In this document: positions 34,830 to 45,803 of the stretch, piece after piece
How positions within the stretch are numbered: position 1 is the stretch's first letter
How the letters are laid out: the number at the start of each line of letters is the position of its first letter
Assembly (NCBI GenBank): GCA_900546495.1
Contig: URDN01000006.1
Location: 1 to 64,000, forward strand
Reading direction: 5' to 3'
Source of the DNA: an uncultured Lachnospiraceae bacterium
GTDB lineage: Bacteria > Bacillota > Clostridia > Lachnospirales > Lachnospiraceae
DNA length: 64,000 nucleotides
The notes under the pieces: model-generated
Database searches by the model: none
What the model saw: the letters and a program-made list of their open reading frames with translations, nothing else
Told to the model about the DNA's origin: nothing
Translations under genes and position numbers: made by a program

Positions 34830-37800
34830 ATGTCAAAATTTAGCGTTAAGAAACCCTATACCGTATTTGTGGCGGTGGTGATCTGCCTGATCCTTGGCGT
34901 GGTAAGTTTTACCAGAATGTCTACGGATCTGTTACCGGAGTTTTCATTGCCCTACGTTGTGGTGGTGACGACTTATCCGGGGGCTTCGCCGGACAAAATC
35001 GAGAGTACGGTGACGGAACCATTGGAATCCGGACTTGGAACGGTTAATGGTGTGGAAAATGTTACAAGTACTTCCAATGAAAACTATTGTACGGTTATGT
35101 TGGAGTTCGCAGAGGATACAAATATGGACAGCGCCATGGTAAAATTATCCAATGCATTAGATTTGATTACATTGCCGGATGGTGTCGGAAAGCCGATGAT
35201 CATGGAAATGTCCATGGATATGCTTCCAGTCATTTACGCCAGCGTGGATTATGATGGAAAAGATATCTACGAACTCAGTGATTTTGTGGAAAACACCGTT
35301 GTTCCGACCATGGAGCGCCAGAATGGTGTGGCCAGTGTCGATACAACCGGAGCCATCGAGAAAACAGTAGAGATTCGTTTGAATCAGGAAAAAATCGATG
35401 CGCTGAATGATAAACTGGCGGGGCATGTGGACGATCAGCTTGCAGATGCAAAGTCTCAGATTGACGATGCAAAGAGTCAGATGAACAGTGCAAAAGCGCA
35501 GCTGGAGAGTTCCAAAAAGGAACTGGAAGATAAGCAGAATGCTACCTCCGGTGAACTGGCGCGGAGCAGTAAGGCAGTAGATGCGGCAGTGGCCACACAG
35601 TCTGCATATAATGCGCAGCTTGCAGGTCTGCAGGCTTCTAAAATGGCACTGGAGACAGAGAAAAAAGCGTATGATGATGCCGGCGTTGAGGCACAGTATC
35701 AGCAGGTAAATGAAAGTTTTGCCTCTATGCAGAAAATGGCAGCAGGCTATGGCATGGATGCTTCCGTTTATCCGACGGATATTTCCGACGCATTGAAAAA
35801 TCCGGAGAAATTAGAAGCATTAACTGCTTTTATGAAACAGATTGGTCAGTCAGATGCAGCGACATCACTGACAGCAGACAATTTGAAACAGATGGATCAG
35901 ATCGTAAATACCCGTCTGCCGCAGATTAACACAGAATTAGCAAACTTGGAAGTTGAGATTCAGGCGGCACAGGCTATCGTGGATCAGGTCAACGAGCAGG
36001 TGAAAGCAGCGACAGACAATTACGAAGCGCTGGAATCCGGAAAGATTTCCGCAGCTGTTGGTTTCAGCACCGGTGCGGCTCAGATCGCAGATGGAGAAGC
36101 AGCATTGGAATCTAATCAGGAAAAATTAGATGATGCGCAGACTTCCTACGAGCAGGGCAGAGATACGGCGTTGAAAAATGCAAATCTTGATTCTTTATTA
36201 AGTCTGGATACCTTATCCCAGCTGTTGTCTGCACAAAACTTTGCAATGCCAGCGGGAACTATTTATCAGGGAGAGGATCAGTATCTGTTGAAAGTCGGTG
36301 ATGAATACGCTTCCGATGGAGAGTTGGAATCTTCCGTACTTTGCAATATTGATGGACTGGGGGATGTGCATGTGTCTGATGTGGCAGATGTCACATGGAT
36401 TGATAATGCCGGAGATGCTTATGCGAAGGTAAACGGGCGTGACGGAATCGTTCTTTCTATTTCAAAATCAAGTACGGCGGGAACTGCTGATGTATCGGAT
36501 ACCTGTAACGCAGCAATCAGCCAGCTGGAAAAAGATTTTGACGGACTTCATATTACAAGTCTGATGGATCAGGGAGATTACATAGATCTGATCGTACAAA
36601 ATGTATTGTCAAACCTGATCGTAGGTGCGATTCTTGCAATCATCGTGCTTGCAACTTTCCTGCGCTCCATCAAACCGACGATTGTCGTGGCATTCAGTAT
36701 CCCGTTGAGTGTACTGGCGGCAATTGTGCTGATGTATTTCAGCGGCGTGACCTTAAACCTGATTTCCCTGTCGGGATTGGCGTTGGGAATCGGTATGCTG
36801 GTGGATAATTCCATTGTTGTTATTGAAAATATTTACCGTCTGCGCGGACTTGGCGTACCATCAGCCCGGGCAGCAGTTATGGGTGCAAAACAGGTGGCAG
36901 GTGCCATTGCATCTTCCACCTTGACAACCATTTGTGTATTTTTGCCGATCATTTTTGTTAACGGTCTTGTGCGTGAATTATTTGTCGATCTGGCGCTGAC
37001 CATTGCATACAGCCTGGTTGCGAGTCTGTTGATCGCGCTGACGGTTGTTCCGGCAATGAGCTCCACCATGTTGCGAAATACAGAACCGAAACAGCAGAAA
37101 TTATTAAATAAAGTACTGAATATATATGAAAAAGTATTGCGTTTCTGTCTGCGCAGAAAATTTGTACCACTGCTTATTGCAGTCATTTTGCTGGCAGGAT
37201 GTGCATATAAGGCAGTAAACACCGGTATGATTCTGTTCCCGACCATGGGTGGTGACCAGATGTCTGTAACAATGGAGGCAGATGAGGATCTGACCGATGA
37301 GGAAACATTTGCACTGGCAGATCAGGCTATGGAAAACATGACTGCTATTGACGGTGTCACTTACGTCGGAATGATTTCCGGTTCTTCCGGTGCGTCCGAA
37401 AGTGCATCTTCTATGATGATGAGCAGCGGTGGTACACACAACCTGAACGTATTTATATTATTGGATGAAAAAACTGCCAGGGACAACAGTTCGGTGGCAA
37501 AACAGCTGGAAAAAATCTGCAAAGATCTGAAATTTAAAGATTACAGTGTATCGACATCTAATATGGATATGTCCTCTTATATGGCCAGCGGACTTACTGT
37601 GAATATTTACGGAAGTGATACCGATCAATTGCTTAAAATCAGCAATGACGTGATGGATATTGTATCTGACGTAAAAGGATTTACAAAAGTGACCAATGGA
37701 CAGGAGAGCGGAGATAAGACCATTCAGCTGACCATTGACAAAAACAAAGCCGCAGAACAGGGGCTGACGGTGGCACAGATTTATCAGGAACTTGCCGGAA

Positions 37801-38720
37801 ATCTGACCACGGAAAAAACAGCAACGACCCTGACCATGGACGGCAAACAGTATGATGTGGAGATTGTCAATGAAAATGATGCGGTAGATGTGGATTCTCT
37901 GATGAATTATGAGTTTTCGGTGGATAAACAGAAAGCTGACGGAACCACAGAGACAGAAACTCATAAACTCAGCGAGTTTGCAACCATGAGCGAAGGAGTC
38001 AGTCTTGCTTCGATTAAAAGAGATAATCAGAAAACATACATCAGCGTGACTGCAGAAACGGAAGATGGTTATAATACCACATTATTGTCCCGTACCCTGC
38101 AGGATAAACTGGATGGCTATGAACTGCCGGAAGGCTACAGTCTGGAGATTGCCGGTGAAAGTACTGAGGTTATGAATGCCATGAATGATATTTTCCTGAT
38201 GATCGGACTGGCGATTGCCTTTATTTACCTGATCATGGTGGCACAGTTCCAGAGCCTGTTATCTCCGTTTATCGTCATCTTTACGATTCCATTGGCCTTT
38301 ACCGGTGGTTTACTGGGACTTTTTATCGGCAGACAGGAAATCTCACTGACTGCCATGATGGGATTCCTGATGCTGGCGGGTGTCATTGTAAATAATGGTA
38401 TCGTGTTTGTGGATTATGCGAATCAGTTGCGTATGGGCGGCATGGAAAAACAGGAGGCTCTGGTAGAGACCGGAAGAACCCGTATGCGTCCGATTTTGAT
38501 GACCATGTTGACAACTGTACTGGCAATGTGTACCATGGTATTTAGCACCGATGCAGCGGCAGAAATGAGCCGTGGTATGGCGATCGTTGTAATTGGCGGA
38601 CTGCTGTATGCCACACTTATGACACTGTTTGTAGTTCCGGTACTGTACGACATTTTATTCCGCAGAGAAGTGAAAAAAGTAGATATTGGCGACGAAGAAC
38701 TTTTAGACGAGAAATTATAA
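34830..38720 (+). CDS. RND-family exporter with large coiled-coil insert
   Basis: 1,296 residues, against about 1,030-1,060 for AcrB or SwrC. The N-terminal helix (about 12-32) and the porter start (LLPEFSLPYVVVVTTYPGASP in part) are typical. The second membrane block starts near VLSNLIVGAILAIIVLATF, with the classic GLALGIGMLVDNSIVVIENI (20-residue run), and the last block has AGVIVNNGIVFVDYAN. Between about residues 195 and 455 there is an Ala/Gln/Glu/Lys-rich insert with heptads and no Cys, likely an antiparallel coiled coil outside the cell. ATG at 34830 follows AAGGAAAG. The cargo is unknown. Confidence 0.9.
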   Translation: MSKFSVKKPYTVFVAVVICLILGVVSFTRMSTDLLPEFSLPYVVVVTTYPGASPDKIESTVTEPLESGLGTVNGVENVTSTSNENYCTVMLEFAEDTNMDSAMVKLSNALDLITLPDGVGKPMIMEMSMDMLPVIYASVDYDGKDIYELSDFVENTVVPTMERQNGVASVDTTGAIEKTVEIRLNQEKIDALNDKLAGHVDDQLADAKSQIDDAKSQMNSAKAQLESSKKELEDKQNATSGELARSSKAVDAAVATQSAYNAQLAGLQASKMALETEKKAYDDAGVEAQYQQVNESFASMQKMAAGYGMDASVYPTDISDALKNPEKLEALTAFMKQIGQSDAATSLTADNLKQMDQIVNTRLPQINTELANLEVEIQAAQAIVDQVNEQVKAATDNYEALESGKISAAVGFSTGAAQIADGEAALESNQEKLDDAQTSYEQGRDTALKNANLDSLLSLDTLSQLLSAQNFAMPAGTIYQGEDQYLLKVGDEYASDGELESSVLCNIDGLGDVHVSDVADVTWIDNAGDAYAKVNGRDGIVLSISKSSTAGTADVSDTCNAAISQLEKDFDGLHITSLMDQGDYIDLIVQNVLSNLIVGAILAIIVLATFLRSIKPTIVVAFSIPLSVLAAIVLMYFSGVTLNLISLSGLALGIGMLVDNSIVVIENIYRLRGLGVPSARAAVMGAKQVAGAIASSTLTTICVFLPIIFVNGLVRELFVDLALTIAYSLVASLLIALTVVPAMSSTMLRNTEPKQQKLLNKVLNIYEKVLRFCLRRKFVPLLIAVILLAGCAYKAVNTGMILFPTMGGDQMSVTMEADEDLTDEETFALADQAMENMTAIDGVTYVGMISGSSGASESASSMMMSSGGTHNLNVFILLDEKTARDNSSVAKQLEKICKDLKFKDYSVSTSNMDMSSYMASGLTVNIYGSDTDQLLKISNDVMDIVSDVKGFTKVTNGQESGDKTIQLTIDKNKAAEQGLTVAQIYQELAGNLTTEKTATTLTMDGKQYDVEIVNENDAVDVDSLMNYEFSVDKQKADGTTETETHKLSEFATMSEGVSLASIKRDNQKTYISVTAETEDGYNTTLLSRTLQDKLDGYELPEGYSLEIAGESTEVMNAMNDIFLMIGLAIAFIYLIMVAQFQSLLSPFIVIFTIPLAFTGGLLGLFIGRQEISLTAMMGFLMLAGVIVNNGIVFVDYANQLRMGGMEKQEALVETGRTRMRPILMTMLTTVLAMCTMVFSTDAAAEMSRGMAIVVIGGLLYATLMTLFVVPVLYDILFRREVKKVDIGDEELLDEKL

Positions 38721-38871
38721 ATCAGGCAGATGTCTCTCTACGAATGAAAGCGTAAAATGACGGAATTTTACAAGATAAGAGACTATCTCATTCAGAGTAA
38801 TCGTATCTAAAAGCAATATAATAAATAATAAGCTTATTCTTCTGAATATTTTATGGAAAGAAGGAATCGAT

Positions 38872-39351
38872 TTGGGAAAAGAAGCAAAAACAAATGCCAT
38901 GCGTATGCTGGATAAAAAGAAGATCTCATACGAGGCACTGACTTACGAAGTAGACGAATTTATTGACGGTATGCACTGCGCTGAGATCACCGGCGCACCG
39001 GTGGATGCATCTTACAAGACTTTGGTCATGCAGGGCAAAAGCAAACAATACTATGTATTTGTAATTCCAATCGCATGCGAAGTAGATCTGAAAAAAGCAG
39101 CCCGTTCTGTTGGTGAAAAATCTGTGGAAATGATCCATGTGAAAGATATCACAAAAATCACCGGTTACGTGCGTGGTGGATGTTCCCCGCTGGGAATGAA
39201 AAAATTATTCCCGACAGTAATTGACGAAAGCGCAAAAAAATTTACAGAAATTTATGTCAGTGGCGGCCGGATCGGACTTACGTTAAAAATGAGTCCGCAG
39301 GATTTAGCTGATGTAACAAATGCACAGCTTGCTGATATTCAGGCAGAGTAA
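38872..39351 (+). CDS. ybaK: YbaK/EbsC-family Cys-tRNA(Pro) deacylase
   Basis: 159 residues, normal for the family that hydrolyses mischarged Cys-tRNA(Pro). Landmarks are KTLVMQGKSKQYYVFVIP, the catalytic-lysine region and GYVRGGCSPLGMKK. The start is TTG at 38872, six bases after AAGAAGGA; no ATG lies near enough. It stands between the RND exporter and a DUF308 membrane gene. Confidence 0.9.
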   Translation: MGKEAKTNAMRMLDKKKISYEALTYEVDEFIDGMHCAEITGAPVDASYKTLVMQGKSKQYYVFVIPIACEVDLKKAARSVGEKSVEMIHVKDITKITGYVRGGCSPLGMKKLFPTVIDESAKKFTEIYVSGGRIGLTLKMSPQDLADVTNAQLADIQAE

Positions 39352-39473
39352 ATAGTAAGCGCTGAAAAGCATTCAATCACAAAAGCGAACTGACGGAAGA
39401 AAAGTTTTGGGATATAGAAATAGCTTTATTAAAAAATAGTCTGCCTTCTGGGTGGACTTGAGAGGAGGACAAA

Positions 39474-40064
39474 ATGTCTGAATTATTTCAAAAAATTAAA
39501 AAAGAATCTATGATCACATCCATCATCTGTATCGTATTTGGCGTGATGTTCTGTATCTGGCCGGGAACGATCCTTGTTACCTTGTGCCGTATTGCGGGCT
39601 TTGTATTATTAGCAGCAGGAATCGTATTGCTGATTCAGGGAATTCGTATTCAGGAAATGCTGGGACGTTCCGTATGGTTACTTCCGGCAGTGGTTTGTGT
39701 AGTCATTGGCATCTGGATTCTGGCAAGACCGGGCGTATTTGTATCATTGATCCCGATTCTGATCGGTGTCATGCTGGCTTATCATGGAGTGAAAGATTTG
39801 ATCTTCTCTCTGGAAGTGAAAAAGGGCAACAGTCCGCGCTGGTGGATTGGATTTCTGGTAGCAATCGCAACCATTATCATTGGCGTAATCCTGATGCTTC
39901 ATACCTGGCTGGCTCTGGAAATTGGGATGATGGCAGTCGGTATTATCCTGATCTATGATGGTATCAGCGGACTGTGGCTGAATGGTCGTGCTGGCAGAGC
40001 ATACAAAAACTATCATAATCCTGAAGATGATATCATTGACGTAGATTATAAGGAAGAAGATTAG
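39474..40064 (+). CDS. DUF308 (HdeD-like) membrane protein
   Basis: 196 residues with six hydrophobic helices paired in three hairpins, as in HdeD-like proteins. Landmarks are FGVMFCIWPGTILVTLCRIAG (in part) and a repeated LIGVMLAYHGVKDL / AVGIILIYDGISGL. The C-terminal tail is acidic (EDDIIDVDYKEED). The family is linked to acid or stress tolerance in enterobacteria, but the function in Clostridia is unknown. AGAGGAGG before the ATG. The next gene starts 5 bases after the stop. Confidence 0.85.
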   Translation: MSELFQKIKKESMITSIICIVFGVMFCIWPGTILVTLCRIAGFVLLAAGIVLLIQGIRIQEMLGRSVWLLPAVVCVVIGIWILARPGVFVSLIPILIGVMLAYHGVKDLIFSLEVKKGNSPRWWIGFLVAIATIIIGVILMLHTWLALEIGMMAVGIILIYDGISGLWLNGRAGRAYKNYHNPEDDIIDVDYKEED

Positions 40065-40069
40065 TCATT

Positions 40070-40300
40070 ATGCGAAGAATGGAATTTAAAATGGAGCGGA
40101 CAGGATTGTTGGAAGTGGGCGATGTACTTCCGGTGACAGAGAGCAAATTGCCAAACTCATGGTATTATACACTGGGCAGGGCTTACGCCATGTCTGCCAA
40201 TTACGAATTTCGTGAACGCCTGAAATCACGAGAAGGAACTGTCGTAGAGGTAAAAGAAACCCCAAAAGGCTACTATGTAATCGTAGAGTTTGATGAGTAG
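40070..40300 (+). CDS. Conserved-looking small protein, function unknown
   Basis: 76 residues, start ATG 40070 only 5 bases after the DUF308 gene, so probably co-transcribed. The sequence is mixed charged with no membrane helix (TGLLEVGDVLP, then SREGTVVEVKETPKGYYVIV), suggesting a small beta-barrel such as an SH3- or KOW-like fold. A second ATG at 40079 is possible. No family identified. Confidence 0.6.
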   Translation: MRRMEFKMERTGLLEVGDVLPVTESKLPNSWYYTLGRAYAMSANYEFRERLKSREGTVVEVKETPKGYYVIVEFDE

Positions 40301-40376
40301 ATATATTACGACATGAAAGGAATGTATATTGTTAGAGAAAATCATGCAGTTACTTTTTCGAAATCATAATTTTGCG

Positions 40377-40481
40377 ACAACGTAAATTTTGGAAGATTTC
40401 ACAACGTAAATAAGCCGGGGAGTCAGAAACTAATACAAGCGTGCGTCTTAGCGCGCGGTATTCTTTTCTGATTCCCCGGCT
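40377..40481 (+). other. Direct repeats and long structured hairpin before the AEC gene
   Basis: ACAACGTAAAT occurs at 40377-40387 and 40401-40411. Immediately after, AGCCGGGGAGTCAGAAA (40413-40429) pairs over 17 positions (one G-U) with TTTCTGATTCCCCGGCT (40465-40481), and the interior can form AATAC/GTATT and GCGTGC/GCGCGC stems. Only TTTC follows, so it is an inefficient terminator or a regulatory RNA in the 269-base gap. Confidence 0.65.
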
Positions 40482-40569
40482 TTCATTAAATAACCGTTTA
40501 GCCAACTTGCTATTTTTCAAAAAATGAAATACACTGTATATATTTAAAGATAGAAAAGAGGAGAACCAC

Positions 40570-41499
40570 ATGTCGGTTGTAGCCACCAGCGTATTTTTAT
40601 TATTCGCCCTGATTGTTCTGGGTTTCCTATTAGGAAAACGAAACATCATACATAAAGAAAGCATTCCGGATTTTTCCGCTTTGGTTTTAAAAGTAACCAT
40701 GCCGGTGACTGTCTTTTGCTCCATTATTGATCAGGACAGATCACAGCTGTTTGCTTACGGAATCCAGACCTTTGTAACAATCATTCTGTTACATCTGTGC
40801 GCTTTCCTGATCGGATTGTTGTTGGTAAAGGTCATGAAAGTCGCAGATTCGGATCAGGGTGTGTGGATTTACTGCATGCTGTTTTCAAACAACGGCTTCA
40901 TGGGAATCCCACTTGCGTTATCCATCTTTGGCGGCAAAGGAATGTTCCTGATGGCACTTGGAAATGTGGTCAGCAATTTTCTGATCTTTTCCGTTGGAAT
41001 CAAATTACTCACATGGAAATATCCGATCAAAGAAAAATTAAGTATCCGAAAAATGGTACTCAACAATATTAATATCGCAGTAATCCTTGGATTTATTGTA
41101 TGTATCCTTCAGATCCCAATGCCGGATATAATCGGAAAATTACTGGCATATCTGTCCGATATTACAAGCGGAATGTCTATGCTTGTAGTTGGACTTTCTC
41201 TTTCCAGACTTCCGGTCAAAGCCGTTTTCCAGGATCGGAAGATGATCATTCTGACGCTGATCAAACAGATTGCATTTCCGTTGCTGATTCTTGGAATGTT
41301 ACGGATCGTTCCGGTTACATTGGATGATACATTAAAAAATGTCATGATCCTGACCGCTGCCCTTCCGGCTTCTTCGGCACAGTCCATGATCACGGAACAG
41401 TATGGAACAAATACAACGGGAGCCGGTCGGTCCGTATTTATGACAACCTTATTCAGTGTGATCACGGTTCCGCTGATTATGATGATTGCTTTTGCCTGA
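40570..41499 (+). CDS. AEC-family (auxin efflux carrier-like) transporter
   Basis: 309 residues with about ten membrane helices in two five-helix halves. AEC landmarks are FSALVLKVTMPVTVF, FSNNGFMGIPLA and the closing LPASSAQSMITEQYGTN. Bacterial members export or exchange dicarboxylates such as malate. The cargo is not evident. GAGGAGAACC precedes the ATG. Monocistronic by position. Confidence 0.9.
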   Translation: MSVVATSVFLLFALIVLGFLLGKRNIIHKESIPDFSALVLKVTMPVTVFCSIIDQDRSQLFAYGIQTFVTIILLHLCAFLIGLLLVKVMKVADSDQGVWIYCMLFSNNGFMGIPLALSIFGGKGMFLMALGNVVSNFLIFSVGIKLLTWKYPIKEKLSIRKMVLNNINIAVILGFIVCILQIPMPDIIGKLLAYLSDITSGMSMLVVGLSLSRLPVKAVFQDRKMIILTLIKQIAFPLLILGMLRIVPVTLDDTLKNVMILTAALPASSAQSMITEQYGTNTTGAGRSVFMTTLFSVITVPLIMMIAFA

Positions 41500-41806
41500 G
41501 TATATATTAGACGAAAAATGATTTTTTCATAGGAGATGAGCAATAATTTTATATCGTTCTATTGAAAAAATGTCATGCAGAGTTTTCAAATTTAGACAAA
41601 ATGACAGATTTAGAGAAATCTCATTGATCGATGAAAAAAAAGTAGATTTCTGTCGCCAGAGGTTGTATAATAAAACCTGTATGTAATTTCATCTCTGATT
41701 GAGTTCACACTCAGCCTGAGATCAAACACTTTACCAAAATTACAGTGAATGAAGTAGAATAAAAATCCCATTTGAGGAGATAAAATAAACACAGGAGGAA
41801 GAAACA
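41500..41806 (+). other. Gap between AEC gene and pyrG
   Basis: 307 bases without a gene. GAAAAATGATTTTTTC near 41511 may be a weak terminator. TATAAT at 41666-41671 is a possible -10 without a clear -35. TGAGT-TCAC-ACTCA (41700-41713) is a small hairpin in the pyrG leader. The binding site AGGAGG precedes pyrG. Confidence 0.4.
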
Positions 41807-43414
41807 ATGGCAGTAAAATATGTATTTGTTACCGGCGGAGTAGTATCCGGACTTGGAAAGGGAATCACTGCCGCATCACTTGGCCGTCTGTTAAAAGCAC
41901 GCGGATACAAAGTGACCATGCAGAAATTTGACCCATATATCAATATTGATCCGGGAACTATGAACCCGATTCAGCACGGCGAGGTTTTCGTTACCGAGGA
42001 CGGTGCTGAGACAGATCTGGATCTGGGACATTACGAGCGTTTTATCGACGAGAATCTGAGCAAGAGCTCAAACGTGACAACCGGAAAGGTATACTGGTCT
42101 GTATTGCAGAAAGAGCGCCGCGGTGATTACGGCGGAGGAACTGTACAGGTAATCCCGCACATCACAAATGAGATCAAGAGCCGTTTCTTCCGTGATTTTA
42201 CAACCGAAGAGACACAGATTGCCATCATCGAGGTTGGTGGAACTGTCGGTGATATCGAGAGTCAGCCGTTCCTTGAGGCAATTCGTCAGTTCCAGCATGA
42301 AGTTGGACATGAGAATGCGATCCTGATTCATGTAACTCTGATCCCGTACCTGTCCGCTTCCGGAGAGTTAAAGACAAAACCGACTCAGGCAAGCGTAAAA
42401 GAGTTACAGGGAATGGGAATTCAGCCGGACATCATCGTATGCCGTACCGAGCATGAACTGGATCGCCAGATTCGTGACAAGATTGCATTATTCTGTAATG
42501 TACCAAAAAAATGTGTACTGCAGAATCTGGATGTAGAATATTTATATGAAGCTCCGCTTGCAATGGAGAAAGAAAATCTGGCTCAGGTTGCATGTGAATG
42601 TCTGAAACTGGATTGTCCGGAACCGGATCTGACAGACTGGATCGACATGGTACAGGCTCTGCGTAATCCGAATAAAGAAGTGGAAATTGCACTGGTTGGT
42701 AAATACATCCAGTTACATGATGCCTATATTTCTGTTGTAGAGGCATTAAAACATGGTGGAATTTTCCAGCATGCAACCGTAAATATCAAATGGGTTGATT
42801 CTGAGGAGCTGAACGAGGAGAATGTAGCAGAAGTCCTTGGCGATGTACAGGGAATTCTTGTGCCGGGCGGATTTGGTGATCGTGGAATTGACGGAAAAAT
42901 CACTGCCATCAAATATGCAAGAGAGAACAATGTACCGTTTCTTGGTCTCTGCCTTGGCATGCAGCTTTCCATCGTTGAGTATGCACGTCATATCTGCGGC
43001 CTGGAAGATGCACACAGTATCGAACTGGATCCGAATACAAGCGCACCGGTAATCGCACTGATGCCGGATCAGAACGGAGTAGAGGATATCGGTGGTACCC
43101 TGCGTCTTGGATCTTATCCTTGTGTGCTTGCAAAAGACAGCAAAGCATATGAATTATACGGCACAGAGACGATCCATGAGCGTCATCGTCATCGTTACGA
43201 GGTCAACAATGATTACCGTGCAATCCTGACAGAGCATGGAATGGAACTTAGCGGTCTTTCCCCGGACGGAAGAATCGTAGAGATGATCGAGATTCCGACA
43301 CATCCGTGGTTTGTAGCTACACAGGCACATCCGGAGCTGAAATCCAGACCGAACCGCCCACATCCGTTATTCAAAGGTTTTGTGGAAGCTGCTATTGAGT
43401 ATAAAAATAAATAA
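41807..43414 (+). CDS. pyrG: CTP synthase
   Basis: 535 residues; makes CTP from UTP with glutamine-derived ammonia. The synthase domain has [18 protein letters not shown] and [13 protein letters not shown]; the glutaminase domain (about 290-535) has the nucleophile in [10 protein letters not shown] and the His-Glu of AHPEL. Full length. AGGAGG lies eight bases upstream. A strong terminator follows. Confidence 0.98.
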   Translation: MAVKYVFVTGGVVSGLGKGITAASLGRLLKARGYKVTMQKFDPYINIDPGTMNPIQHGEVFVTEDGAETDLDLGHYERFIDENLSKSSNVTTGKVYWSVLQKERRGDYGGGTVQVIPHITNEIKSRFFRDFTTEETQIAIIEVGGTVGDIESQPFLEAIRQFQHEVGHENAILIHVTLIPYLSASGELKTKPTQASVKELQGMGIQPDIIVCRTEHELDRQIRDKIALFCNVPKKCVLQNLDVEYLYEAPLAMEKENLAQVACECLKLDCPEPDLTDWIDMVQALRNPNKEVEIALVGKYIQLHDAYISVVEALKHGGIFQHATVNIKWVDSEELNEENVAEVLGDVQGILVPGGFGDRGIDGKITAIKYARENNVPFLGLCLGMQLSIVEYARHICGLEDAHSIELDPNTSAPVIALMPDQNGVEDIGGTLRLGSYPCVLAKDSKAYELYGTETIHERHRHRYEVNNDYRAILTEHGMELSGLSPDGRIVEMIEIPTHPWFVATQAHPELKSRPNRPHPLFKGFVEAAIEYKNK

Positions 43415-43433
43415 TACTGATTGATTCAGTGCC

Positions 43434-43475
43434 AGAAGTCCCGGATAGGAAGTTGTCGTATCCGGGACTTCTTTT
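43434..43475 (+). terminator. pyrG terminator
   Basis: AGAAGTCCCGGATA (43434-43447) pairs perfectly with TATCCGGGACTTCT (43459-43472), then T3. Confidence 0.92.
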
Positions 43476-43518
43476 ATAAATATTTTATAAAAATCAAGAA
43501 AAGTTCACGATTATATTA

Positions 43519-43547
43519 TTGATTTCTATACAAAATAACCATATAAT
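43519..43547 (+). promoter_or_regulatory. ftsH promoter
   Basis: TTGATT (43519-43524), a 17-base spacer and TATAAT (43542-43547), about 150 bases before the start codon, leaving a sizeable untranslated leader. Confidence 0.7.
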
Positions 43548-43696
43548 AAGACAATGCAGGTCAGACATTTTTGAACTATGAGATACGGGCTTGCACAGGG
43601 GAAATCAGAGAAAGGATTGTGTATACGGTTTCTTCCCGGTTTGACAGGTGGAACTGTTGGATCAGAACCGGGCATACACAGGAATGAGAGATAAGA

Positions 43697-45679
43697 ATGG
43701 ACGAGAACAGAGGAAACAACCAGGGAGGAAATAACAAAGGGCGTAAAAATGGTCAGAACATGCTTTGGTTTGTACTTGCGACCGTTGTGGTACTTCTCCT
43801 TGTGACAATGATTACAAATGGAATCGGAAGTCTGACAAATCAGGAAATTACGTATTCTAAGTTTCAGACAATGGTAAAGGAACATAAAGTAAAAAGTGTT
43901 GTCATTACCAACAGTCAGATTGATATTGAGCCGGTAGAGGATAAAAAGAGCTTATATCAGGTAACTTATTATACAGTAAACCTGAAAGATGACCGTATGT
44001 ATGAAATGCTGGATGAGTACGGAGTTGATTATACCGGTAAGAACAATACGACTTCTGCCTGGGTATATCAGATTTTGAGTTTTGTTATTCCAGTCGCTTT
44101 AGTCTGGATACTGCTTGGACTTGCCATGCGGAAAATGGGCGGCGGAGGCGGCGTCATGGGCGTCGGCAAGAGCAATGCAAAAATGTATGTGGAGAAATCC
44201 ACCGGTGTTACATTTCGTGATGTAGCGGGACAGGATGAAGCAAAAGAATCCCTGCAGGAAGTAGTAGATTTCCTGCATAACCCACAAAAATATACAGCTA
44301 TCGGTGCAAAACTGCCGAAGGGAGCATTATTAGTAGGACCTCCTGGTACCGGTAAGACATTACTGGCAAAAGCAGTCGCAGGTGAGGCGGGCGTGCCGTT
44401 CTTCTCACTGGCAGGTTCTGATTTCGTAGAGATGTTTGTCGGTGTCGGAGCATCCCGTGTCCGTGATCTGTTCAAAGAAGCACAGAAACAGGCACCATGT
44501 ATTATTTTTATCGATGAGATCGATGCTATTGGTAAAAGTCGTGACAGCCATTACGGCGGCGGAAACGATGAGCGTGAGCAGACATTGAACCAGTTGCTGG
44601 CAGAGATGGATGGTTTTGATACGTCCAAAGGTCTGCTGATCCTGGCAGCTACCAACCGCCCGGAAGTACTGGATAAGGCACTTTTGAGACCGGGACGTTT
44701 TGACCGTCGTATCATCGTGGATAAACCGGATTTGAAAGGTCGTGTGGAGACGCTTCGCGTACACTCCAAGGATGTTAAAATGGATGATTCTGTAGATCTG
44801 GAAGCAATCGCACTGGCTACTGCCGGTTGCGTAGGTTCCGATCTCGCAAATATGATCAACGAGGCCGCCATCAATGCGGTTAAGAATGGCAGACAGTATG
44901 TGACGCAGGCAGATTTATTCGAGTCTGTAGAGGTTGTTATTGCCGGTAAAGAGAAAAAAGACCGTATCATGGGACCGAAAGAAAAACGACTGGTTGCCTA
45001 CCATGAAGTCGGTCATGCACTGGTTACTGCGTTACAGAAAGATGCAGAGCCGGTACAGAAGATCACAATTGTACCGCGAACTATGGGATCTCTGGGATAC
45101 ACCCTGCAGATGCCGGAGGAAGAGAAATATCTGGAGACAAAAGCCGAGCTGGAAGCACGTCTGGTTACCTATATGGGTGGTCGTGCCGCAGAGGAAATTA
45201 TGTGTGATTCTGTGACAACAGGCGCATCCAACGATATTGAGATGGCTACAAGAATTGCCCGTGCAATGGTAACACAGTTTGGTATGTCCGATGAGTTTGG
45301 CCTGATGGGTGTAGAATCTGTGGAGAACAGATACTTAGATGGACGTGCCGTGACAAACTGCGGTGATGAGACTATTGCAAAAGTAGATGAAGTAGTAAAA
45401 GTAATGCTTCAGAAAGCTTATGATACAGCAAAAGAAATGCTGTTAAGTCATCGTGAAGTTCTGGAGCGGATCGCCGGATATCTGTATGAACATGAGACCA
45501 TTACCGGTAAAGAGTTCATGGATATCTTCAAAGAAATGACAGAAGGAGAGCAGCCGATCGATGTAGAAGCAGAAGAAGTAACTGCGCAGGCAGATACACA
45601 GTCTGCACCGATGAAAGAAAATGAGACAGAGTTTTCCGGAAATGAGCCGGTTGCGCCGGATGAGGCTTTTGAGGAGTAA
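43697..45679 (+). CDS. ftsH: ATP-dependent membrane protease FtsH
   Basis: 660 residues. Two membrane helices (about 17-37 and 115-135) bracket a small external domain. The AAA module has Walker A GPPGTGKT, Walker [12 protein letters not shown] and the second region of homology RPGRFDRRI. The zinc protease has HEVGH and a downstream Asp in EMATR context (SNDIEMATR). The acidic tail from about 600 is variable. It degrades membrane and regulatory proteins. A GAGAGATAAGA stretch precedes the ATG. Confidence 0.97.
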   Translation: MDENRGNNQGGNNKGRKNGQNMLWFVLATVVVLLLVTMITNGIGSLTNQEITYSKFQTMVKEHKVKSVVITNSQIDIEPVEDKKSLYQVTYYTVNLKDDRMYEMLDEYGVDYTGKNNTTSAWVYQILSFVIPVALVWILLGLAMRKMGGGGGVMGVGKSNAKMYVEKSTGVTFRDVAGQDEAKESLQEVVDFLHNPQKYTAIGAKLPKGALLVGPPGTGKTLLAKAVAGEAGVPFFSLAGSDFVEMFVGVGASRVRDLFKEAQKQAPCIIFIDEIDAIGKSRDSHYGGGNDEREQTLNQLLAEMDGFDTSKGLLILAATNRPEVLDKALLRPGRFDRRIIVDKPDLKGRVETLRVHSKDVKMDDSVDLEAIALATAGCVGSDLANMINEAAINAVKNGRQYVTQADLFESVEVVIAGKEKKDRIMGPKEKRLVAYHEVGHALVTALQKDAEPVQKITIVPRTMGSLGYTLQMPEEEKYLETKAELEARLVTYMGGRAAEEIMCDSVTTGASNDIEMATRIARAMVTQFGMSDEFGLMGVESVENRYLDGRAVTNCGDETIAKVDEVVKVMLQKAYDTAKEMLLSHREVLERIAGYLYEHETITGKEFMDIFKEMTEGEQPIDVEAEEVTAQADTQSAPMKENETEFSGNEPVAPDEAFEE

Positions 45680-45734
45680 GAAAACGAATGCGATCAGATT
45701 TCTTACTGCAAGAGAAAAAAGAATAATATGACAG

Positions 45735-45776
45735 AAACGGTCAGAGTAGAGAAGCAATTTTCTGCCCTGACCGTTT
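45735..45776 (+). terminator. Hairpin after ftsH
   Basis: AAACGGTCAG (45735-45744) pairs perfectly with CTGACCGTTT (45767-45776). No T-run, so termination would be weak and uvrC might be read through. Confidence 0.5.
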
Positions 45777-45803
45777 GGGGACTTCAAGAGGATTGAAAAG
45801 CTT

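Noticed and set aside
35410..36205. Possible frameshift or foreign insertion in the RND gene
   Set aside because: The frame stays open, flanking RND motifs resume correctly and codon use matches, so it is an insert in a real protein.
41641..41713. Reiterative-transcription control of pyrG as in Bacillus
   Set aside because: No GGGC-type start follows the only -10 candidate, and its -35 is poor.
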